Positions 60,048 to 64,000 of a DNA stretch of 64,000 nt are shown here, in pieces. Location of the stretch: positions 141,265 to 205,264 of the forward strand of contig DATATM010000025.1 of NCBI GenBank assembly GCA_036268775.1, given 5' to 3'. The stretch comes from DASZIT01 sp036268775. Its GTDB lineage: Bacteria; Actinomycetota; Acidimicrobiia; Acidimicrobiales; RAAP-2. A program made the position numbers and the translations under genes. The notes under the pieces were generated by a model. That model was not told the DNA's origin and ran no database searches. It saw only the letters and a program-made list of their open reading frames with translations. Position 1 is the first letter of the stretch. Every line of letters begins with the position of its first letter.

Positions 60048-60971
60048 GTGTCGGCTGAGCCGTTGAGTGGAAAGACGATTGTGATCACCGGGGCGACCGG
60101 ACAGGTCGCCGAGCCGGTGGCGGTGGCCCTGGCCAAGGAGAACGAGGTGATCGGGGCGGCTCGATTCCGGGACGACGCCGCCCGGGCCCGCCTGGAAGCG
60201 GCCGGGATCCGCTGCGTCCCCATCGACCTGGTCTCCGGCGATGTGTCCGGGCTGCCGGTCGACGCCGACTACGTCATCAACTTCGCGGTGACCAAGTCGA
60301 ACGACTGGAACACCGACCTGGACGCCAACTGTGGCGGGTTGGCCGCCCTCATGGAGCACCATCAGCGGGCCAACGCCTTCCTCCATTGCTCCTCGACCGC
60401 GGTCTACAAGCCGATGGGTCACCACGTCTTCAAGGAGGACGACGAGCTGGGCGACAACCATGCCGTCTGGCCTTTCCTCCGTACCTACAGCATCTGCAAG
60501 ATCGCCGCCGAGGCCACCGCCCGCTGGGCGGCACGCCGCTTCGAACTGCCCACCACCATCGCCCGGCTGTCGGTTCCCTACGGCGATCGGGGCGGCTGGC
60601 CGGCTATCCACCTGGAGATGATGCTCAACGGCAGCTCCATCCCCGTCCACATCGACGCCCCCAGCGTGTACCACCCGCTGCACGAAGACGACATCATCGG
60701 GATGGTGCCCACCCTGCTGGAGAGCGCCAACCTGCCGGCCACCACCGTCAACTGGGGTGGCGACGACGCCGTCAGCATCGAGGAGTGGTGCGGTTACCTC
60801 TCGGAGATAACCGGCGTCGAGGCCAAGTTCGAGCCCACCGCCAATACCATCGACAGTGTGCAGATTGATCTGACCCTCATGCATGAGTTGCTCGGGCCGA
60901 CGACGGTGGAGTGGCGCGACGGGTTGCATCGGATGGTCACCACCCGCCACCCCGAACTCCTCAACAACTGA
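60048..60971 (+). CDS. NAD-dependent epimerase/dehydratase family protein (extended SDR)
   Basis: A 307-residue extended SDR. The cofactor motif is IVITGATGQVAEPVA and the catalytic YSICK (YxxxK) is present, along with SSTAVYKP for the serine region. It resembles NAD-dependent epimerases/dehydratases; the substrate (sugar nucleotide or other) is unknown. GTG 60048 follows AAGGGGGACGAC; TTG 60030 is the alternative. It is divergent from whiB and 78 nt upstream of the adenylate kinase gene. Confidence 0.75.
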   Translation: MSAEPLSGKTIVITGATGQVAEPVAVALAKENEVIGAARFRDDAARARLEAAGIRCVPIDLVSGDVSGLPVDADYVINFAVTKSNDWNTDLDANCGGLAALMEHHQRANAFLHCSSTAVYKPMGHHVFKEDDELGDNHAVWPFLRTYSICKIAAEATARWAARRFELPTTIARLSVPYGDRGGWPAIHLEMMLNGSSIPVHIDAPSVYHPLHEDDIIGMVPTLLESANLPATTVNWGGDDAVSIEEWCGYLSEITGVEAKFEPTANTIDSVQIDLTLMHELLGPTTVEWRDGLHRMVTTRHPELLNN

Positions 60972-61049
60972 GCCGAAGCATCATGGCGGCATCACCAAAG
61001 GCGGGAGCTGGATCCCGGGTCCGCCAGTCCCGATCGGATTCCTGCCGCC

Positions 61050-61703
61050 GTGCGTAAGTACGTGATCATGGGAGTCCAGGGAAGCGGGAAGGGCACCCAG
61101 GCGAAGCTCATGACCGAGGACCTGGACCTGGTCCACATCAGCGTGGGCGACATCCTGCGATCGAACATCCAGACCCATACCAAGCTCGGGGCCCGGGTCA
61201 GGCGGATCGTCAGCGAAGGCCACCTGGTCGACGACGACCTGATCGAGGACGTCGTGCAGTCGCGCCTCACCGCCCACGACTGGAACTTCGGATTCATCAT
61301 CGACGGCTTCCCCCGCAATCCCCGACAGGCGGAATTCTTCCTGGAGAGCTACGACATCGACGGGGTGATCAACCTCGACCTTCCCGACCACGAGGTCAAG
61401 CGGCGGGTGCTGGCCCGGCGCTACTGCGAAGGCTGCGGGTTGGACTACAACCTGATCGAGAGCCGTCCGGCCGAACCCGACGTCTGCGATGTCTGCGGCG
61501 GCCGGCTGGTGGCCCGGGAAGATGACACCCCTGAGGCGCTGGAGGTCCGCATCCGCGAGTACCACGAACATACGGCGCCGGTCCTCCAGATCTTCGAGCG
61601 CAAGGAGTACGTGGCCACCATCGATGCCACCCAGTCGGTGGAGGAGGTCCAGGCGGCCATCCGAGCCCGGTTCGGGCTCCCACCCATGAAGCCTCGATCC
61701 TGA
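61050..61703 (+). CDS. adk: Adenylate kinase (zinc-LID type)
   Basis: A 217-residue enzyme interconverting ATP + AMP and 2 ADP. The P-loop is GVQGSGKGTQ (8-17), and IDGFPRNPRQAEF is the AMP-site signature. The LID holds a four-cysteine zinc site, Cys126/129 and Cys146/149. The arginines that clamp phosphates are present. It is not in the usual secY-adk-map ribosomal context here, so it may be a second copy or a paralogue. The GTG start at 61050 is supported by the family N-terminus. Confidence 0.85.
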   Translation: MRKYVIMGVQGSGKGTQAKLMTEDLDLVHISVGDILRSNIQTHTKLGARVRRIVSEGHLVDDDLIEDVVQSRLTAHDWNFGFIIDGFPRNPRQAEFFLESYDIDGVINLDLPDHEVKRRVLARRYCEGCGLDYNLIESRPAEPDVCDVCGGRLVAREDDTPEALEVRIREYHEHTAPVLQIFERKEYVATIDATQSVEEVQAAIRARFGLPPMKPRS

Positions 61704-61765
61704 GGGTCATCGACTGGGGGGTTGCCGGCTGATCCGACCGGACGCCAACGGCTCCGGTCGTCCGG

Positions 61766-62044
61766 TCAACCGATGACGACGTGCCCGTAGGTGCTGCAGA
61801 GGCCCAAGGCCTCGAGGGCGACGAAGGTGGCCACCAGCACCACCACCACCGGCACTTTCCAACCGTGCACCGGCCGGGCCAGCCCGAGGGGCATGTACCA
61901 CTCGGGTAGCAGTCCGGGGGTCTGGGCCAGGTACATGTCCATCGGCATGGCGTCGGCGTCGAGCGGGGCTCCGGGATCGGCGCCCAGCGCCAGTTCCGTC
62001 AGCTCGGCATCGGTCAGCCTCCGGTCGTCACCGTCAACATCCAT
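61766..62044 (-). CDS. Small membrane protein adjacent to the group II intron
   Basis: A 92-residue protein with an acidic N-terminus, a short conserved-looking PLGLARPVHGWKVP, one hydrophobic span (about 68-85, PVVVVLVATFVALEALGL) and a short tail. No family recognised. Its ATG lies within about 15 nt of the intron 3' end, so the true gene may begin upstream of the insertion, or its promoter may have been displaced. It converges on adk with a 62-nt gap. Confidence 0.5.
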   Translation of the reverse strand: MDVDGDDRRLTDAELTELALGADPGAPLDADAMPMDMYLAQTPGLLPEWYMPLGLARPVHGWKVPVVVVLVATFVALEALGLCSTYGHVVIG

Positions 62045-62099
62045 TGGTAGTCAGGGGCGCAGTACTCGCAGTGCGAGCCTGGTTCCCCATCCCCCTTTC

Positions 62100-62132
62100 G
62101 ATCTGTACGTGCGGTTTTCCCGCATACAGCTC
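62100..62132 (-). ncRNA. Group II intron domain V
   Basis: Read on the minus strand, the 33 nt start GAGCTGTATGCGGG and end ACCGCACGTACAGATC, a stem with a GAAA-like tetraloop region and the conserved AGC catalytic triad near its 5' end. This is the most conserved catalytic element of group II introns. It begins 22 nt after the maturase stop codon, as expected. Confidence 0.85.
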
Positions 62133-62154
62133 ACCGACGATCGTCTGGACATGG

Positions 62155-63498
62155 TTACGCTGCCTTCGGGTATCGGATAGTGCCCATGAGCTGGTGCAGG
62201 CCCTGGTCGTGGAACCAGGAGCGGGACCAAGTGCTGGCCTGGCCCGCTCGCAGATTGCGACCACGCTTCTTGATGAGCAAGCGCTTCAGTCGCCACCATA
62301 CATAGCGGTCCATAGTGTTGAACTTGTCGCCCGCATTCCCGTTGCGGAAGTAGTTGCCCCATCCCCGAAGGAAGAGGTTTAGCCGCTCGATGACGGCGTT
62401 CAACTCCATTCCGACCTGGCTCCGACCGGTCATGGCCTTGATCCTCGCACGGGCACGCTTCATGGACCGCAGGGACGGCCAGCGGTGGAGGTAGTAGCGG
62501 ATGACCCGCTTCTGCTCCCAGAGCTTGCCGGACATGCGGGCACGGAGGTGGCACCCGAGGAAGTCAAAGCCCTCTTTTCCCTCCCGGAGGTCGACCACGC
62601 GGGTCTTGTCCGGGTGGAGTGTGAGCCCAAGGTCACCCAGGATGGCGGTCGCCCGCCGATGGGCTTCCTCGGCTTGACTCTGGGACGTGCACAGCACCAC
62701 GAAATCATCCGCATAGCGGACGAGTTCCCCGGTGCCGGACTCGGCCCAGGCCCGGTCGAAGGCGTGCAGGTAGATGTTGGCGAGCAGAGGTGAAATCACC
62801 CCGCCCTGGGGAGTGCCCTCGACCGTCTCGGACACCACCCCATGATCCAACACACCTGCCCGCAACCACAGCCGAAGCAGTTTGAGCACCCGTCGATCAG
62901 AGACTCTGAGTCCGACCCGAGAAAGCAGCTTCTCGTGGTCGATCTCACCGAAGAAGTTCTGGATGTCGGCCTCGAAGACGAACGTTCGTCCCTTCGGGAA
63001 CGCCACCCGGATGGTTTCTAAGGCATCGATGGCCGAACGCTTCGGGCGGAACCCGAAGCTACAGGGCAAGAAGTCAGCCTCGAAGATAGGTTCGAGGACA
63101 AGTTTCGTCGCCTGCTGGACCACCCGGTCCTTGACCGTCGGGATGCCCAATGGCCGCTTCGAGCCGTCGGGCTTTGGAATCTCCACCCGGCGAACTGGCG
63201 CCGGGTGGTAGTTGCCTGCACGGAGGGCGTCACGGAGTTCGGTGAGTAGACGCTCCACCCCGTAGTCGTCCTCCACCGCAGCGATGGTCAGATAATCGAC
63301 CCCCGCCGCTCCACGATTGGCTCGGACACGTCCCCACGCCTCCCACAGGATGTCGTCCCTGTAGATGCGGTCATACAGGGCGTGGAAACGCCGACCCTCA
63401 GACTGCTTGGCCGCAGCCCATAGCCGGTTCTGGAGGCGTCGAACTTTGACCTGGGACGGAAATCCCAGGGGGGAGATGGGCTGGGCGGTCCCAGCCAT
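62155..63498 (-). CDS. ltrA: Group II intron reverse transcriptase/maturase
   Basis: A 447-residue protein that splices and reverse-transcribes the intron. RT blocks are visible: VEIPKPDGSKRPLGIPTVKDRVVQQ, the EADIQNFFGEIDH block, GTPQGGVISPLLANIYLH and the catalytic RYADDFVVL (YADD). The C-terminal maturase domain X has RLNLFLRGWGNYFRNGN and GRNLRAGQ. No HNH endonuclease domain follows, so it would rely on nicks or replication forks for target priming. ATG 63498 begins the RT N-terminus; the frame upstream is intron RNA. Confidence 0.92.
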   Translation of the reverse strand: MAGTAQPISPLGFPSQVKVRRLQNRLWAAAKQSEGRRFHALYDRIYRDDILWEAWGRVRANRGAAGVDYLTIAAVEDDYGVERLLTELRDALRAGNYHPAPVRRVEIPKPDGSKRPLGIPTVKDRVVQQATKLVLEPIFEADFLPCSFGFRPKRSAIDALETIRVAFPKGRTFVFEADIQNFFGEIDHEKLLSRVGLRVSDRRVLKLLRLWLRAGVLDHGVVSETVEGTPQGGVISPLLANIYLHAFDRAWAESGTGELVRYADDFVVLCTSQSQAEEAHRRATAILGDLGLTLHPDKTRVVDLREGKEGFDFLGCHLRARMSGKLWEQKRVIRYYLHRWPSLRSMKRARARIKAMTGRSQVGMELNAVIERLNLFLRGWGNYFRNGNAGDKFNTMDRYVWWRLKRLLIKKRGRNLRAGQASTWSRSWFHDQGLHQLMGTIRYPKAA

Positions 63499-64000
63499 GC
63501 CCTCACTCGTTCCTCTGTTCCCGGCGTGACCGAAGTCGGGGTCCTTTCCTCCTGCCGGGTTCATCCCGGCGATCATCGGTACTACGACCCCGTCGGACTC
63601 CCGCTTCCCTCCGTCCAGTTTCACCACTGGCTTATCCAGACGGTCTTTGCTGACAAGGCTGGAAAGACGGGTCTCTCCTGTCCCGAACCACACCGTGCGT
63701 GCGTGCCGCTCCCCATACCCCGGGAGGACTCGACCAAGGGCATCTCCGGAACGCCAGTAGGTCGAATGCTGCCTTCGCCGTGACATGAGCGGCTCGGCTC
63801 CTCCGTTGTGAGTTTGACGAGGCTGCAGGACTCGCGCCTGGTGGCACTGCGGCCCGCACACTTGCTCCCTCCGAAGAGGCTTTTGACACCCCGCTCAGCC
63901 CGCCGGATCTCTCCGACGGACCGGGGTCTGCTACTGGGCTCTCCGGCGATTACCCAGACGGGACTTGCACCCGCAGGTCTGGTCCAGTTTCCAGGACGCA

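Larger units (their letters stand above)
62050..64000 (-). mobile_element. Group II intron with maturase, 5' end beyond the window
   Basis: A self-splicing retroelement on the minus strand. It contains a reverse transcriptase/maturase ORF, a domain V hairpin at 62100-62132, and a domain VI-like stem (about 62053-62087, GGGG pairing CCCC with a CTCGCA/TGCGAG arm). The 3' boundary is near 62046-62056, judged from domain VI. Upstream of the ORF (63499-64000) the sequence is the noncoding intron domain I region, and the 5' splice site is outside the window. The exact intron class was not determined. Confidence 0.85.

Overview
The window is GC-rich actinobacterial chromosome, most likely from class Acidimicrobiia. 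Supporting signs are a WhiB regulator, an actinobacterial class A RNase P RNA, a Mycobacterium-like steroid-ring degradation cluster, and three secreted proteins built from the roughly 42-residue repeat (core YWLVASDGGIFAFGDA) that I associate with Acidimicrobiia. The taxonomic call is inference. Genes are densely packed, with many 4-nt stop/start overlaps (ATGA, GTGA, TTGA), so most same-strand neighbours are probably co-transcribed.

Layout. 0-7 kb: acyl-CoA ligase, family 2 glycosyltransferase, FUSC-type membrane protein and a double-domain SGNH protein, all on the minus strand. 7-10 kb: a prenyl-lipid group (UbiA-like membrane protein, UbiE-like methyltransferase, geranylgeranyl-reductase-like flavoprotein). 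10-17 kb: a stand-alone AAA ATPase behind an AT-rich promoter, an AhpD-like protein, a haloalkane dehalogenase, the first repeat protein, and small housekeeping or unknown genes. 17-19 kb: a DGPF/YciI protein paired with an ECF42-type sigma factor. 21.7-26.7 kb: alcohol dehydrogenase, then fadD3, ipdF and fadE30-like genes for steroid C/D-ring catabolism. 27-33.5 kb: msrB, ssb, a Tat-exported phosphoesterase, and a Fur/PerR, rubrerythrin, Fe-S oxidoreductase, DUF3501 stress operon. 33.6-39.4 kb: glycerol-3-phosphate dehydrogenase, enoyl-CoA hydratase, alkyl-DHAP-synthase-like flavoprotein and glycerol kinase. 40-44.2 kb: MoxR, DUF58 and transglutaminase operon, the last with an apparent frameshift. 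44.2-50.8 kb: flavin reductase, metallo-beta-lactamase, peptide deformylase, ACT protein, another acyl-CoA ligase, and xseB/xseA. 50.9-54.3 kb: rnpB, then two more repeat proteins, one carrying an exact six-unit 126-bp tandem array fused to an SGNH hydrolase.

The most notable system is at 55.0-56.5 kb. An encapsulin shell gene is translationally coupled to a nitrobindin-like haem-barrel protein whose C-terminus (LGIGNLRS, residues 228-235) looks like an encapsulin cargo-loading peptide. This suggests a haem-barrel nanocompartment.

The rest holds a phosphatase, a zinc-ribbon coiled-coil protein, Nudix, DUF480, WhiB, an SDR/epimerase and adenylate kinase. A group II intron follows; it has its maturase and a recognisable domain V, sits directly upstream of a small membrane-protein gene, and runs off the right edge.
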